This document shows, piece by piece, positions 46,822 to 58,208 of a stretch of 64,000 bases of DNA. Within the stretch, counting starts at the first letter, position 1, and the number at the start of each line of letters is the position of its first letter. The position numbers and the translations under genes are program-made. Origin of the DNA: Anastrepha obliqua. Taxonomy: Eukaryota; Arthropoda; Insecta; Diptera; Tephritidae. The notes beneath the pieces were generated by a model. That model was not told the DNA's origin and did no database searches. It saw only the letters and a program-made list of their open reading frames with translations. The stretch is taken from contig NC_072895.1 of the NCBI RefSeq assembly GCF_027943255.1, positions 24,278,001 through 24,342,000 on the forward strand, read 5' to 3'.

Positions 46822-47906
46822 TATATATAGCATTTTTTGCCCTAAACGCATATTATCACACCCTATAGAAGAACTTATTTCGTCTCTTTTTTTATGTAGA
46901 GATGTGGTGTTCACACTCACCAGTAAACGCACACCCGTACCCCCGTATCAGCTGACATGATGAAAGAACGATCTACGATACTACGGAATGAAACGGTGGT
47001 GAGAATTCATTTACATGGGGCTCTCATTAGTTTCATCGTATCAGCTTATATGAGCGTACGTTTATGAGTGATTGTGAGTACCAATAGTCGAATATAGTTT
47101 TGCACTGACAAAAGAACTTCACAACACTTCTATTAAAACGTACACTCATTTCTCTTTTTATATTTTTTTATATTTGTAAATACAAAATTCGAATGTAGTA
47201 AAAAATTAATCTCGTTAATTTTTCCCTTGCGCTCTTAACGCTTTTGTTTTCTTAAGAAACTTCGTTAACAGAAGTTAAAGTATTGGAAATTATTCGCATC
47301 TGGTAACATCTCGATTCACTCATCTGTCTAATTCCGTATTTTGCTTTTTGGTGACAATCGTTTTGTTGTGTTTTCTTTTCTTCTAAAAAAAGTTAGCAAC
47401 GGTAGTGCAAAAATTTGGAAAAGAAAAACTTAATTTCACTTTCACTGCACTAAACAACTATTTTCGTTTTAAAGAAGAGTCGAAAAAGCGCCAATTGGAC
47501 GAAGTGGAGAGTTCATAATAAGAACCGTTTGGTAGGCGTGGGGTCGTATAATCGTAATACTCAAACGGCTAATAATAATTCCTTCAATAAATGCGAGTTC
47601 GATGTAATGTGTCGCAAATAACTAGTAAAAAGTGGAAAAGAGGAATTGTTGAAATAATAAAAAAATGTCAGTGAGTGATTGAGTGCATGATTAGAAGAAA
47701 TAGCCAGCAACAGGCAATAGGTGAGGTGCGGGTGTATAAAGTGTACGTGCTTCTAGCTGGTGCAATAGACAGATAAAAGTGGTTTCTTGACTAAGTAAGC
47801 GTACGCAGTGTACTACTGCGGCAACGAAAATTCCCACGGCTGTAATAACCTCACCAAAGTGTCCACACAAAGTGCAACGCGAAAAAATTCAAGTGTTGTC
47901 CACTAG
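46822..47906. other. Region upstream of the palmitoyltransferase
   Basis: Noncoding sequence that probably contains the promoter and 5' untranslated region of the + strand gene. GAGTGATTGTGAGT and GTCAGTGAGTGATTGAGTG motifs are seen but no core promoter can be fixed. Upstream exons cannot be excluded. Confidence 0.4.
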
Positions 47907-48092
47907 ATGAACGACGCACTGCATGTGCAAGTGCAAAGATTAGCTAGCAAACTACAGCGCTTCTCCTCCACCAACGCACAACCTTCACACCCATCCAGTT
48001 CATGCCAGCCACAATGGGAAATTATGACAGCGACGGTAAGAAATCTACACCTTGTGCCAGCTGTATGGCGGCGCTCAAGTGGATACCAGTGA
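47907..48092 (+). other. Possible upstream ORF overlapping the start codon
   Basis: An ATG at 47907 opens a 61-codon frame (MNDALHVQVQRLASKLQRF...) that ends at 48092 and overlaps the main start at 48014 in a different frame. Its start context (TAG before ATG) is weak. If transcription starts upstream of 47907 it could lower translation of the main frame. There is no independent evidence that it is translated. Confidence 0.35.
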
Positions 48093-48152
48093 TATTCATC
48101 TCCGCAGTCATTGCGTGGTCATATTACGCCTATGTGGTGCAACTTTGTTTAC
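48014..48152 (+). other. Palmitoyltransferase coding exon 1
   Basis: It encodes [20 protein letters not shown] and then membrane segment 1 ([17 protein letters not shown]). The donor is C|GTACGT, phase 1. The following intron is only 68 bases and ends TTTTACAG. Confidence 0.85.
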
Positions 48153-51100
48153 GTACGTATACCAGATTTGCACATGCATTTTCTTGAACAATTCTGTTGT
48201 AAGCGCAATTTCTTTTACAGTATCCATTGACAACACCTTTGAGAAAATTGTTTTCCTGATTTTCTACCACATAATATGTGTGCTGTTTTTCTGGTCCTAT
48301 TGGAATACCATCTTCACACCAGTGGGTACAGTGCCATCAAATGTAAGTATACATAAACGCTTAATTTAATGCATTCCTGCATGTACATACATACATATGT
48401 ACGTACATATTTATATTTACGTTTTTTAATATTTCGGTAATCGTACATTCCGCGGCTATCTCTTCTTATCGGCAATGTTTGCATTATCGCCATTTATAAT
48501 GTTTCGAAAGTCCTCTAGTAATAAGCTTCCTGTAACAAGTGGTTTTCATGATGCATAATTTTTAAAAAGCAAAGGTAGTGAATCATTGTTAGTTAAAAGC
48601 CCCAGCATAACAATCGTAAAGCTTTTTGTTGTTGTCATTTTGTTGATAAGCTGATAAAAATTAATTCTTAGATCGTGTGCCACCCCACCCCAGCGCTCAA
48701 ATGATAGAAAATTATAGCATGTTTAGCTAAAATCGCCTGTCCGATTCCTTCATATTTTCGTGGAACGGATTATTGCTGCTAAAACAGTGATTTCTTAATT
48801 TTCTCTTTAAACTTAGTTTGCAAAAAAGTAGGACAAACAAACGATGCCCTGACAGGGCTAGTTTACTGGGGCGGCCAAGGTCTATTACTTAAATGGTCCC
48901 GGTGGTCTAGAGCTCAAAAATTTAGGGTATTTTCAGGATTTTTTTTCTTACAATAAAAAAAAGTGATAAACGATATTTAAATTTTTTGGGCTTGTTATTT
49001 AACTTCTTTTAAAGGGTTTTCCAATAAGAGGTATTGTTCCCGTAAAAGATCAATGGTTTCGTTGCTTGTGTGGCACGTAGCGCCGTCTTGTTTAAAATAA
49101 ACGTTGTCCAGATCAATACTATCCTATTCCGGTCAAAAAATCGTTAAGCATCTCTCGATAGCGCAATCCATTCACCGTAACTGTTGCTCCAGCTTCATTT
49201 TCGAAAAAGTAAGGTCCAATGACTCCGCCGGACCATAAACCGCACAGCACCAAACAGTCACACGTTGAGGATAGAGAAGCTTTTCAACAATAACTCTTGG
49301 AATTTCTGAGCCCCAAATCCGACAATTTTGCTTGTTGACGAAGCCACCGAGGTGGAAATCGGCCTCATCACTCAAGGTGATTTTTCGATGGAATTCCGTA
49401 TCATTTTCATGCATTTCAACGGCCCAATCAGCAAAGACACGACGTTGTTGATGATCGGCCGGCTTGAGTTTTTGTGTTAACTGGACTTTATAAGCCTCAA
49501 GACCCAAATCTTTAGGCAAAATACGGTGTAATGACGTTTGTGGAGTGCTTAATTCCAAAGAACGACGAGAAATGGACAAACCTGGATTTTCTTCAACACT
49601 GCCGACTACAACAGCAATATTTTCGGCTGTTCGGCTGTTCTTGAGCGACGTGCACGGGTTTTATTTTTCACATCACTGACTGGTTCCAACAGCACAATTT
49701 TTTCACCAATTTCTGTATTGCGGTCCGACAAGGTGCTTCACGATGACCCAAAAATGTTCGAGTTTTACGAACCGTCTCTGCCAAATTTATAGTGAATTTT
49801 AATAATTTCAATGCGTTGTTTAACCGTGAATTTTATTAATGGCGTAGTTTCTACTTGCCAAATATCAAAAAATGACAGCTTCAAAAGTAGCAGGCTATTC
49901 AAAATAACACCCGTTATTGGAAAACCCTTTACATACAAAAATGAAAAAAAAAATTTAATTTTAAAAATGGCCTGCAGTTGACCATCCCATAAAATTGGAC
50001 CTGGACGGTGTTGACCATTTTGGCTCTTCTATTTATCTGAAACACAAAAACCAAAAAAATTATTATTCAGTATGACTGTTGCTACATATGTACATATGTC
50101 CCGTACTAGAATACAAAAAACAAAAAAAAACAAAAAAAAAATTGGCAAAGTGGCGTGGTTTTGAATTTGACACTCTAAAACTCGGTTTTTTTCATTTTTT
50201 TAGTCAAAAAATACGAAATAATTGAAATAATAATATGATTTTAGTACGGGCGTAGCCATTGATGATTCACTACATATAAAAATTTCAAACGATTCGGTTG
50301 AATAGTTTTTTTTTTTTTGACAACACCAGGCTGAAAAAAGTAGTTTTAAGATAATTTAGTTTAAAGTTTTGAGAGTGGATAAGGTGACCACTGATGCCGC
50401 CACGTGACGAATCTGACTCTACCTGCTAAAACGGCTGTAGAATCGAAAATACTGGGATTATCCTTCCAAAAATTTGGCAGTATATTCTTAAAAGTCTAGA
50501 CTTTCGAATTATAAAAGAAAATCGTTTTTTTGAAAATTCTGGAACACAGGGACCCCTTAAACAGCATGGGGAATGTTTATACTGCACCACCAACAACAAC
50601 AACATAAACTTTTACTAATTTCTAATCAGTAAAAAAACTAAGATTTTGTCATCTTCAGAGTATCCCTCGAACGCCTCCGATCCAAACGTGGCATTCCCTG
50701 ACCAGTTCGCTCGGCTATCGGAGTAAATATTAAACTTCTTAACAGTTATTACGCAAGTAAGTAGCCAGTCAGCTGCTTCTTTGATTGCGACCACCTATGT
50801 TTGGAACACACAGCTCTGTGCGCGCAAACTACACAAATTAATTAATTAATTTTGCTACAACAACAAGAGCTGCCTTTGACCAAGTTAACCATTTAAAGTT
50901 CTTATTCCAATCGGGCAACATTATTGATGCCATCTTTCCTCTTTGTTTGTTAGCCTTTATTTCATATTCACCCATACATTTACTCCCCTCCTCGTAGTGG
51001 CGTATTCCTGAAGCAGAGATTGAACACATTTTCCATGCGGACACTCAGGATCAGCAAAAGCGTATTTTAGAAAACTTTGGCAAAACGCTGCCGGTAACAA

Positions 51101-54100
51101 ATCGGTATGTATTGTTTTTACTTATTAAAATTCCAAAAAAATATTCTAATTCACAACTTTTCAACTGCATTTGCCAGCACTTTGAATGGTTCGGTGCGTT
51201 TTTGTGAAAAATGCAAAATAATCAAACCAGATCGCGCCCACCACTGCAGTGTCTGCGGCAGCTGTGTACTCAAAATGGATCATCATTGTCCGTGGGTGAA
51301 CAATTGCGTCAACTTTACGAACTACAAATTTTTTGTACTCTTTCTGGGTTATGCGTTACTTTACTGTCTGTACGTGGCCTTAACATCGTTGGAATACTTC
51401 ATACGATTTTGGCGGGTAAGCAGTCATCAAACAAATCAACCTCTTTTACTCCCTGTATGCATGTAGCATGTTTTGATCAAGTAGTTGTTGTTATTATTTA
51501 CACTGTACTTCATACAAAAAAACAAAAAACAAAAACAATCGTACAAAAATGAAGTCGGAACTTTCACAACAGGGCGATTTGAATGGTGGCATGGGACGTT
51601 TTCACATTTTGTTCCTGTTCTTTGTGTCGCTGATGTTTGCCATAAGTTTGGTCAGCCTGTTTGGCTATCACATCTACTTGACGCTCATGAATCGCACGAC
51701 GTTAGGTAAGCGGGAATGCCAAAAAAAAAAAAAAAAAATTAAAAATAAAAAAGAATGTAAAGTGGATTAAATTTTGTAATTTTTTTTTTTATTTATTAAA
51801 ATCCATTGTAGAGGCTTTCCGCGCGCCAATTTTCCGCATAGGTGGTCCAGATAAGAATGGCTATAATTTAGGCAAGTATGCCAATTTCCAAGAAGTGTTC
51901 GGCGACAACTGGAGACTGTGGTTCTTGCCAGTCTACTCGAGGTAAATATTTTTATGTGTTTATGGGAAAATATCTTAAGTGTTTAACGCGTCTTGGTTTA
52001 TTCACTATTTCACTATGTGCAGTGTATGTGTGTGTGCAGCTTTTTTGTTTCTCTCACAATTTCTGATTATTTGCTTTAGAATGTGCACTAAATAATCCCA
52101 TTTCCTGTGTCTTATATTTAATTCCAATAGATATTTAATTTTTTTTCGTTTATTGCACTACTTTTGCTGTTAAGATCTGCTGAAGTTACCTGATTGTACA
52201 TAGCACGTTTATACAGTTTTGTTTTTGTTTTTTGCAAAAATAGAAAAATTAAAAAAAAAATTAACATTTTTTTTATACAAAATTTTTTTTTTTTTTAAAT
52301 ATAAAAAAAGTTTAAATAAAAATATTGTAAAATACAGTTATTTGGCAAATTGAAAACATAAATGTTTATTTCAGTGAATTTCACAATTTGCAATGATGTG
52401 GACATACGATTTTCATTATTTAAAATTGTAATTTGTAAAATTTTTTAATTAATTGTAAGGTGCATACATTTTAATCTAAGCTTTTGATAAGATAATCCAT
52501 AAATCAGAAACAAGTCCCGCAAACAAAGTATAAATTTATTTTGTCAATACAAATCTAGTCAAATAAGTCAAGTCGTAAGAGGGCTGTTGAAATCACTAAG
52601 TCTAAAATATTAAACAAACAGCAACAAAATGCGAATAATTCAATGACTACTATTATAAAAAAAATGTATCAAACCTTCGACTACTGTAAACCCCCATATT
52701 GACTAAACGCAAGTTTCGATGTTCCGCTTTAATATCCGCCTAATATTTTAAATATTTCGTTGCTTAAGGAGTCCCGGTGGTCTAGGCTCGAAAATTTAGG
52801 GTATTTTCAGGAATTTTTTTTACAATCAAATAAGTGAAAAACGATATTTAAATTTTTAAGGCTTTTTGTTTAACTGCTTTTACATATGAAACAATTTTTT
52901 TTATTTAAATAAATTTTTTTTTATTTTCATTTAAACATTTTTTTATTTAATATAAATAAATTTTTTTTATTTAAACATTTTTTAGTTATAAAAATTTTAA
53001 ATTTTTACAGTTTTTCAAATTATTAAAATGTTTTTTCTTATTTAATTATTTTACTAAAAAATTTTATTTTATTATTTACCTTAAATTTAACTTCTTTTAC
53101 ATACAAAGATAAACAACAAATTATTTTATTTTTTTATTTTATTTATAAAACTTTTTTTTTATTTACATTAATTTTTTTCTTTATCTAAAGATTTGTTTAA
53201 TTATTAAAATTTAATTTTTTTCTTTAAATTTGATTTAAATTTGACTTCTTTACATATGTACCAAGATGAAAAAAATTGTATTTCATTTTTTTTTTTTATT
53301 TTATTGAAAAATTTTTTTTTTAATTATTATTTTATTTAAAATTTTTTTTCTTATTTAAACTAATTTCTTTTTCTTTATTTAAAGATTTTTTTATTTTTTT
53401 ATTGTATTTTATTTAAAAAACATTTTTTTTATTAAAATTAATTTTTTTCTTTATTTAAAGATTTTTTTAACTATTAAAATTTAAATTTTTTTCTTTAAAT
53501 TTAATTTAAATTGAACTTCTTTTACATAAAAAAATGAAAAAAATTGTATTTAATTTTTTTAGTTTATTTAACCATTTTTTTATTTAAACTAATTGTTTTC
53601 TTTATTTAAAGATTTTTTAAATTATTAAAATTAAATTTTATTTATTTTTATTATTATTTATTTTAATTATGTTTTTTTTTCTTTATTTAAAAATCATTAA
53701 ATTTAATTTTTTTTATTAATTTAAACTATTTTAACAAAAAAAATTAATTTAAATAAAAAAAAATGTAATAAAATAATAAAAAAAAAATTTTTTTAATGAA
53801 ATTATTATGTTTTTTTTTTCATTTTTGTATATAATATAAGTTAAATAAAAAGCCAAATTTAATTTAAAAAATTAAAAAAAAACTTGAATTTTAATAATTT
53901 AGAAAATGGCGCTGAAGTTGACCCTCCCGAAAAATAGGATCTGGACGGTGTTGTCCATTTTGGCTCTTCTATTTATCTGAAATACAAAAACCAAAAAAAT
54001 TATTAATCAGTATGACTGTAGCCATGTCCCGTACTAGAATAAAAAACAAACAAAAAAAGTTACAAAATGGCGCGGTTTTGAATTTGACACTCTAAATATC

Positions 54101-55482
54101 GGATTTTTTTCAGTTTTTTAACCAAAAAATTAGAAATAATTAAAATAATAATGAAAGTTCGAAGGTGTGATATCACACGATCTTGGTGACCAATCCACTG
54201 GTTCGAGACGAAAAATAAGTTGCTCACCGAAACGCCAACGCAGTAAATCCATTGCACGGGCTGTATGGCAAGTAACGACCTCCGCGGCCTTGTTGGAACC
54301 AAATGTTGTGGAGATCATAGGCTTCAATTTCCCTATGGGGAAAAAGTACCTCCAATCTGATGATTACCCTTTATATGCAATTTATTAAGGGAAATTACAA
54401 ATATTCGCTGGTGTAGTTCAGTAGCTCTTTTACTCTGTTTCTCTCTCTCTGTAAACTCTCTTTGTTCAACGCACCACAAAAGTGCATTATAGATTTTGAC
54501 TTAGTACACTTAATTATTGAATTATCTTTATGCGGATACCCATTCCAATTCCTTCAAACAACTTCCTTTGCTCTTCCCACTGTGTAAACATTTGAGTGCC
54601 TACTTAGCAATCTTTTAATGTGTAATACAAGAAGCGCTGCGCACACAAAACGATTAATAAAATATTCAAATAACACCCTAATCACCTGTGTTCGTAAATG
54701 CTCGGAGAGATTTTACTAAAAACTAAAAAAAAAAAAAATCAACTAAATGCAAATATTTTTCATTACCGAAACTCGGGCTTGTCACAGTGTCGGCGATGGA
54801 TTGACGTACACAACGCAAAAGCAGCATCAGATGCAATCGTACGACTCCATGGGCGATACCACACAACAATCCAGGTTAGCAAACGAACCAATAACCATTC
54901 AAAATGAGTACGCAGTTAAGTGCAAATGTAGTCTAACCGCTTGGCGACGCGCTCGTACGTAGAACAAGACAAAAAATGTATATTCACACTTTTGTTGAAT
55001 TTTTTGTATTGTACGCTACGCTACGCATTTGTTCTTTAACCAATTGATTTTACATTTAATTGTCCATTTTCTCTTATGTTTGAGTAATTTGCCCATTCAC
55101 ATCTTTTTGTTATTGTTATTGCCATTATTTATGCCACATCAAACAAAACGAAACAAACACCCTCAGCCAACATCATCAACTCATACGCAGAGACTATGGA
55201 ATGCCGCCGAATGCCGCTGGCGGGACTATAGGCCCAATATCTGCTGCTACCGCTGCAACGAATGGCGCTGAGCCTAACGGGCTGGTGGACATAATATCAG
55301 TTAAGCCAGCGCCAGTGGAAATGACAGCGAGTAACGCAGCCGCAGCAGCGAACGACGGCGACAGCACCGTTATAGTCATGCCAGTTTTGGACACTGCCAA
55401 CGGGAATGTGATCATTAATATGAAAAATATGGAAACATGTAACGACGACGAACAGCAGGAATGCGCGGTTGCAAACGCTTAG
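48014..55482 (+). CDS. DHHC palmitoyltransferase, ZDHHC2/15/20 type
   Basis: The enzyme transfers palmitate from palmitoyl-CoA to cysteines of membrane proteins, usually at Golgi, endosome or plasma membrane. Predicted exons are 48014-48152, 48221-48342, 50998-51104, 51178-51415, 51555-51705, 51812-51941, 54788-54874 and 55191-55482, with matching phases and GT/AG borders, giving about 421 residues. Membrane segments lie near residues 22-41, 53-72, 168-195 and 220-242. The cysteine-rich domain (C132, C135, H145, C149, C152, H158, C166) ends in DHHC with catalytic C160, then PWVNNC. TTLE at 250-253 is the TTxE motif; [13 protein letters not shown] near 271 is the conserved post-TTxE stretch. 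ATG 48014 has a better context (ACA) than the in-frame ATG at 48002. It resembles Drosophila CG1407. The exon 5 border is uncertain (51555 or 51573). An alternative tail exon is at 63284. Confidence 0.88.
48221..48342 (+). other. Palmitoyltransferase coding exon 2
   Basis: It encodes [16 protein letters not shown], then membrane segment 2 and [13 protein letters not shown]. The donor AAT|GTAAGT is in phase 0. The next intron (48343-50997) contains a MITE with a mariner inside it. Confidence 0.88.
48893..50556. mobile_element. TTAA-flanked MITE (type 4) with nested mariner
   Basis: TTAA at 48889-48892 and 50557-50560 flank the inverted ends ATGGTCCCGGTGGTCTAGA (left) and GGGGTCCCTGTGTTCCAGA (reverse complement of the right). 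Without the inserted mariner it would be about 746 bp, like the other TTAA elements. The interior has AAATTTCAAACGATTCGGTT (about 50279) and TTTAAAGTTTTGAGAG (about 50361), variants of the shared module. It lies in intron 2 of the palmitoyltransferase gene. Confidence 0.78.
49012..49929 (-). mobile_element. Internally deleted IS630/mariner in the MITE
   Basis: Ends AAGGGTTTTCCAATAAGAGG and CCGTTATTGGAAAACCCTT with TA on both sides. The minus strand reads [20 protein letters not shown], then [56 protein letters not shown] and [20 protein letters not shown]. The second Asp region leads straight into the TIR, so the third Asp is lost. Frame breaks occur near 49610 and 49170. It is the same family and deletion as 16289-16728. 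Confidence 0.9.
50561..50997. other. Rest of intron 2
   Basis: Noncoding intron sequence with no recognised element before the exon 3 acceptor. Confidence 0.5.
50998..51104 (+). other. Palmitoyltransferase coding exon 3
   Basis: It encodes [19 protein letters not shown], then [16 protein letters not shown], between the second membrane segment and the zinc domain. Acceptor CTCGTAG, donor CG|GTATGT, phase 2. Confidence 0.88.
51178..51415 (+). other. Palmitoyltransferase exon 4, DHHC domain
   Basis: It encodes [52 protein letters not shown] and the third membrane segment. All zinc ligands and the catalytic Cys are present. Acceptor TTGCCAG, donor CGG|GTAAGC, phase 0. Confidence 0.93.
51555..51705 (+). 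other. Palmitoyltransferase coding exon 5
   Basis: It encodes [20 protein letters not shown], the fourth membrane segment and [10 protein letters not shown]. The acceptor is either at 51554 (GAAG|TCG) or 51572 (ACAACAG|GGC). Both keep phase 0 and differ by six residues. The first keeps more of the QG-LN stretch; the second has the better pyrimidine run. Donor G|GTAAGC. Confidence 0.78.
51812..51941 (+). other. Palmitoyltransferase coding exon 6
   Basis: It completes the TTxE motif and encodes [40 protein letters not shown] and YS. The donor is AG|GTAAAT, phase 2. It is the last common exon; two downstream acceptors (54788 and 63284) fit its phase. Confidence 0.9.
52768..54151. mobile_element. 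TTAA MITE (type 4), expanded and 3' truncated
   Basis: TTAA at 52764-52767 is followed by GGAGTCCCGGTGGTCTAGGC, matching the left end of the element at 48893. Its right-hand part at 53905-54151 (GACGGTGTT, GGCTCTTCTATTTATCTGAA, GTCCCGTACTAGAATA) matches 49990-50245. The site that holds the mariner in the other copy is empty here (CTTTTACATA). The middle, 52880-53890, is expanded by AT-rich tandem units starting AACTTCTTTTACATA. The right end is lost at a mariner scrap. Confidence 0.75.
52880..53890. repeat. AT-rich tandem expansion in intron 6
   Basis: Units containing AACTTCTTTTACATACAAA and GAAAAAAATTGTATTTAATT recur near 52870, 53088, 53240 and 53512, separated by T-rich tracts. They are derived from the interior of the enclosing MITE. 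Confidence 0.7.
54152..54335 (-). pseudogene. IS630/mariner scrap with second-to-third Asp region
   Basis: The minus strand reads [20 protein letters not shown] and [14 protein letters not shown], the segment from just after the second catalytic Asp to the third (SCDITP). It abuts the truncated MITE. It is the part missing from the deleted copies at 16.3 and 49.0 kb, although from a diverged element. Confidence 0.75.
54788..54874 (+). other. Palmitoyltransferase exon 7 (tail A)
   Basis: It encodes [19 protein letters not shown], then [10 protein letters not shown]. Acceptor GTCACAG, donor AG|GTTAGC, phase 2. Reading through the donor would give [18 protein letters not shown] and a stop at 54962, a possible third ending. 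Confidence 0.8.
55191..55482 (+). other. Palmitoyltransferase exon 8 (tail A end)
   Basis: It encodes [20 protein letters not shown], an Ala-rich region, [20 protein letters not shown] and a Cys-containing acidic end ([16 protein letters not shown]), with stop at 55480-55482. The acceptor CATACGCAG keeps phase 2. It is of low complexity and is inferred from phase, open frame and position. Confidence 0.72.
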
Positions 55483-56158
55483 AAGAAAATTGCTGAGAGA
55501 AATCCAACAATGCCGTAGAGTGCATTTATATTATACTTTACCTATTTGTAGCTACTAGAACGCGAAGTAATGGGGCACACTGTGCGGCGAAAATTATCAT
55601 TAGCATAAGCGTATGAAGAGCAGATTCCTTAAATATCTCATAGTATATGCCAGGGAATTGAAATATCCATATCGATTTCAGCAGTCAATTGCAATACCGG
55701 TCTTAGGCCTTATTTTTTAAGCAAACCGATTTCGAGTTAATATCAAAATTTATACATTAACGATGCGCAAATCAATAGAATCCTCCAAATTTTATGCTGT
55801 AGGTTGGCAACCAAGATTTGAAAGCGTTTAAGCGCACAATGACTGAAATGGTAGCAAACAACTTATCAGCAGTGGCAGCATTCTGATATTCGCCAACATT
55901 TAACTCTTAGAGTACGAAGTCTATTTTATAGCATAAAGGACGGAGTGGGTTAACTTGGGTCCCCCAAACGAAAAATTTACCTTATAATTATAAATAAATT
56001 AATAATAGAATGCCACTAATAAGTTTTTATACAGGATTGAAAATAAAACTCTACTAACTAAAGGGCGAAAAAAAGAAAGAAATTATTTACGATATTACTA
56101 AGGGTTAAACAACGTCACTGACGGTTACTTGATGTGAATTGGGCAACTACTATAGCTC
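55483..56158 (+). other. Probable 3' untranslated region of tail A
   Basis: Noncoding sequence after the tail A stop. AATAAA at 55993-55998 is a candidate polyadenylation signal. No other feature is seen. Confidence 0.45.
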
Positions 56159-56353
56159 ACTTCCGCGTGAAATTTTCTGGCAACTGCAATGAAATGCCTT
56201 CAAAAGTGTACTCGAATAGCCATTAAAATTTCTGGCAACTGCAGTGAAATGTACTTCCGAGTGCAGAAAATTATGAAATGCACTTCCGAGTGCAGAAAAT
56301 TTCACGCGGGCGTGCATTTCTTTGCAGTTCCCATAAAATTTCACACGGAAGTA
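56159..56353. mobile_element. Small palindromic MITE of about 195 bp
   Basis: ACTTCCGCGTGAAATTTTCT (left) pairs with the right end ACTTCCGTGTGAAATTTTAT (reverse complement), and the match continues through AACTGCAA and GAAATGC. Inside, GAAATGCACTTCCGAGTGCA is repeated twice in tandem. Confidence 0.8.
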
Positions 56354-56820
56354 AATCACAAAACCTGCCCGAACATCTGAATTTTCGACAAAAAAAAAAA
56401 ACTACATTCACATCAGTAGCTTCCGCTTTTAGTCAAAAAATATAGAAAAATATTTTAAATACTTTAATGCTACTTTTATGACATTAGATTTTAGAGCTGA
56501 AGCAGTGAATGCCTAATAATTTAGTTATTGCATTCAAATTAAGAAAAGTATAAAGGCAAGAGCTAAAATTCCCCTCCGTTACGCTAAAAATTTGTGGTTA
56601 GGAAATTTCACCACAAAGAAAAAAAATTTATAATTTTTCCTAGAGTGATTTTGAAGAGTTCTATTGGTTTTTTGTTGTGTGTAGAAATTTGCTAACTGTG
56701 ATTTATTAGAGTAACGCGCCGAGAACGTGTAAACAAAGAACTAAACATAACCTCACCTCAATACCAGCGCCGCCGCAATGGGTCTGTTCCGTTTGTTGCA
56801 GCAACATATTTGACTGACTT

Positions 56821-57060
56821 CTTTGTACTCTACTACACCTCAGATTAAGGGCAGCATGAAAATTCGATTCATATTCCATGCGAATGCGTAAATGAGGTGT
56901 GAAAGCAAAATTTATAAAATTTATTTGCCCGTCCACCCGGCTAAGAATGTTTAAGTGTTCCAAATGTGTGATGCGCCTAAAAGATGCAAGGCAAGAAATA
57001 AATTCTTTGTGGCTTATGACCGAATTGATTACTTATTGTGCTGTAAATTTAGCAAAACTA
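56821..57060. repeat. Dispersed 240 bp repeat, copy 1
   Basis: TACTCTACTACACCTCAG, GGGCAGCAT, AAAATTCGATTCATATTCCA and TGATGCGCCTAAAAGATGCA are shared with 60801-61047 in the same orientation. The minus strand stays open in both copies (EYESNF.AAL.LRCSRV), but no protein family is recognised. A poly(A)-rich run follows at 57061-57120. Confidence 0.88.
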
Positions 57061-57396
57061 AAAAAATATAAAAAAAAAAAACAAAAAAAAAAACAAACAA
57101 AAAAAAACAAAAAAAAAAAATAATGATGAAAATTCCTTTACATATTTTTTTAATTTTTTTTTTTTTTAATTTTTTTCGTAGCTGTGCGCGTAGGCGAATT
57201 GAATAGTAAAGGTTGCGTTTTCCCAGTTACTTCATTTTTCGCGATTTTTACAACATACTATGGTGCCAGAATTAAAGTATTGCCGCATATAAACCAAAGA
57301 AAAAAGTACGAGTATTTCGTAGTGTATAAACCGGTTTTTGTTGGTTGCGAAATGCCATACAAAATTAAGTCCTATTGAGGTGAAAGAGAGTTTTAA

Positions 57397-58208
57397 GGTA
57401 GTAGTCTGGTCAAATACACATTTTTTATAGATATTTTTTAGGAATTTTTTTTTTTATGCAAATAAAATGCAATCGTTTTGATTTTATAGCATGTTATTAT
57501 TGACAACAAATAGTATACAAAAATATTTTTTTTCTTTTTACATATTTTTTTGTAGTAGTGGGGCACCAAAATAAGCGTCTGAAAAAAAAGATAGGCGGCT
57601 TGTCAACAGGATTTTGGCTCTTCAGGGCAACTGAAACGACAACGTTAAACTAATTATTATTCTGTAGGCTTGTCATTCTGGCAGGTGCTACAATGCCAAA
57701 ATTTTTTTTTTTAAATTTTATAACAAAATGGCGGACTTTTGAAAAAAAAGGTATGTTTTTCGGGTGGAAATCAGACTGTATCGTATGGAAAGTTAGGACT
57801 GAAAAGAAACGAAAGTAGCACCTGCCAGAACTACTGATCTGTGGGATAGCTGATGAAAATTTCAGATCAATCGGTTAAATAAAATACATAGAAGACCTAC
57901 AGGATCGTTGACAGACCAGAAAAACGTTGTTTTGAGAAAAACGCTCCAGAGCGCCCGAACGCCCTTTGTTAATTGTTGAATAACTCGAAAAGTATTTGTC
58001 AGATTCACTTCAAGTTTTCACACAATATTTTTAAGATATTACACTCTAAGAAAATGTAAAAAAAAAGTTTTTTAATTTAAAAATTAATTAATTTTTAAAA
58101 TATTGTGTGAAAACTTGAATCTGACAAAAAGAAAATTTTTTTTTTTTAATTTATTAATTTTTAAATAAAAAAAAAAAAAATTTTTCAATTTTTAACCAGA
58201 CTACTACC
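57397..58208. mobile_element. TTAA-flanked MITE (type 2)
   Basis: TTAA at 57393-57396 and 58209-58212 flank the ends GGTAGTAGTCTGGTCAAA (left) and GGTAGTAGTCTGGTTAAA (reverse complement of the right). It is 812 bp. The interior has AAAATTTCAGATCAATCGGT (57856) and GTTTTGAGAAAAACGCTCC (57929), the shared module. Near its right end, TGTGTGAAAACTTGAATCTG (about 58102) is an inverted copy of 58000-58024. Confidence 0.88.

Noticed and set aside
1..47000. tRNA genes at the box A/box B motifs
   Set aside because: The boxes at 12867-12928 and in the minus-strand copies belong to repeated SINE units with degenerate heads that do not fold as complete tRNAs.
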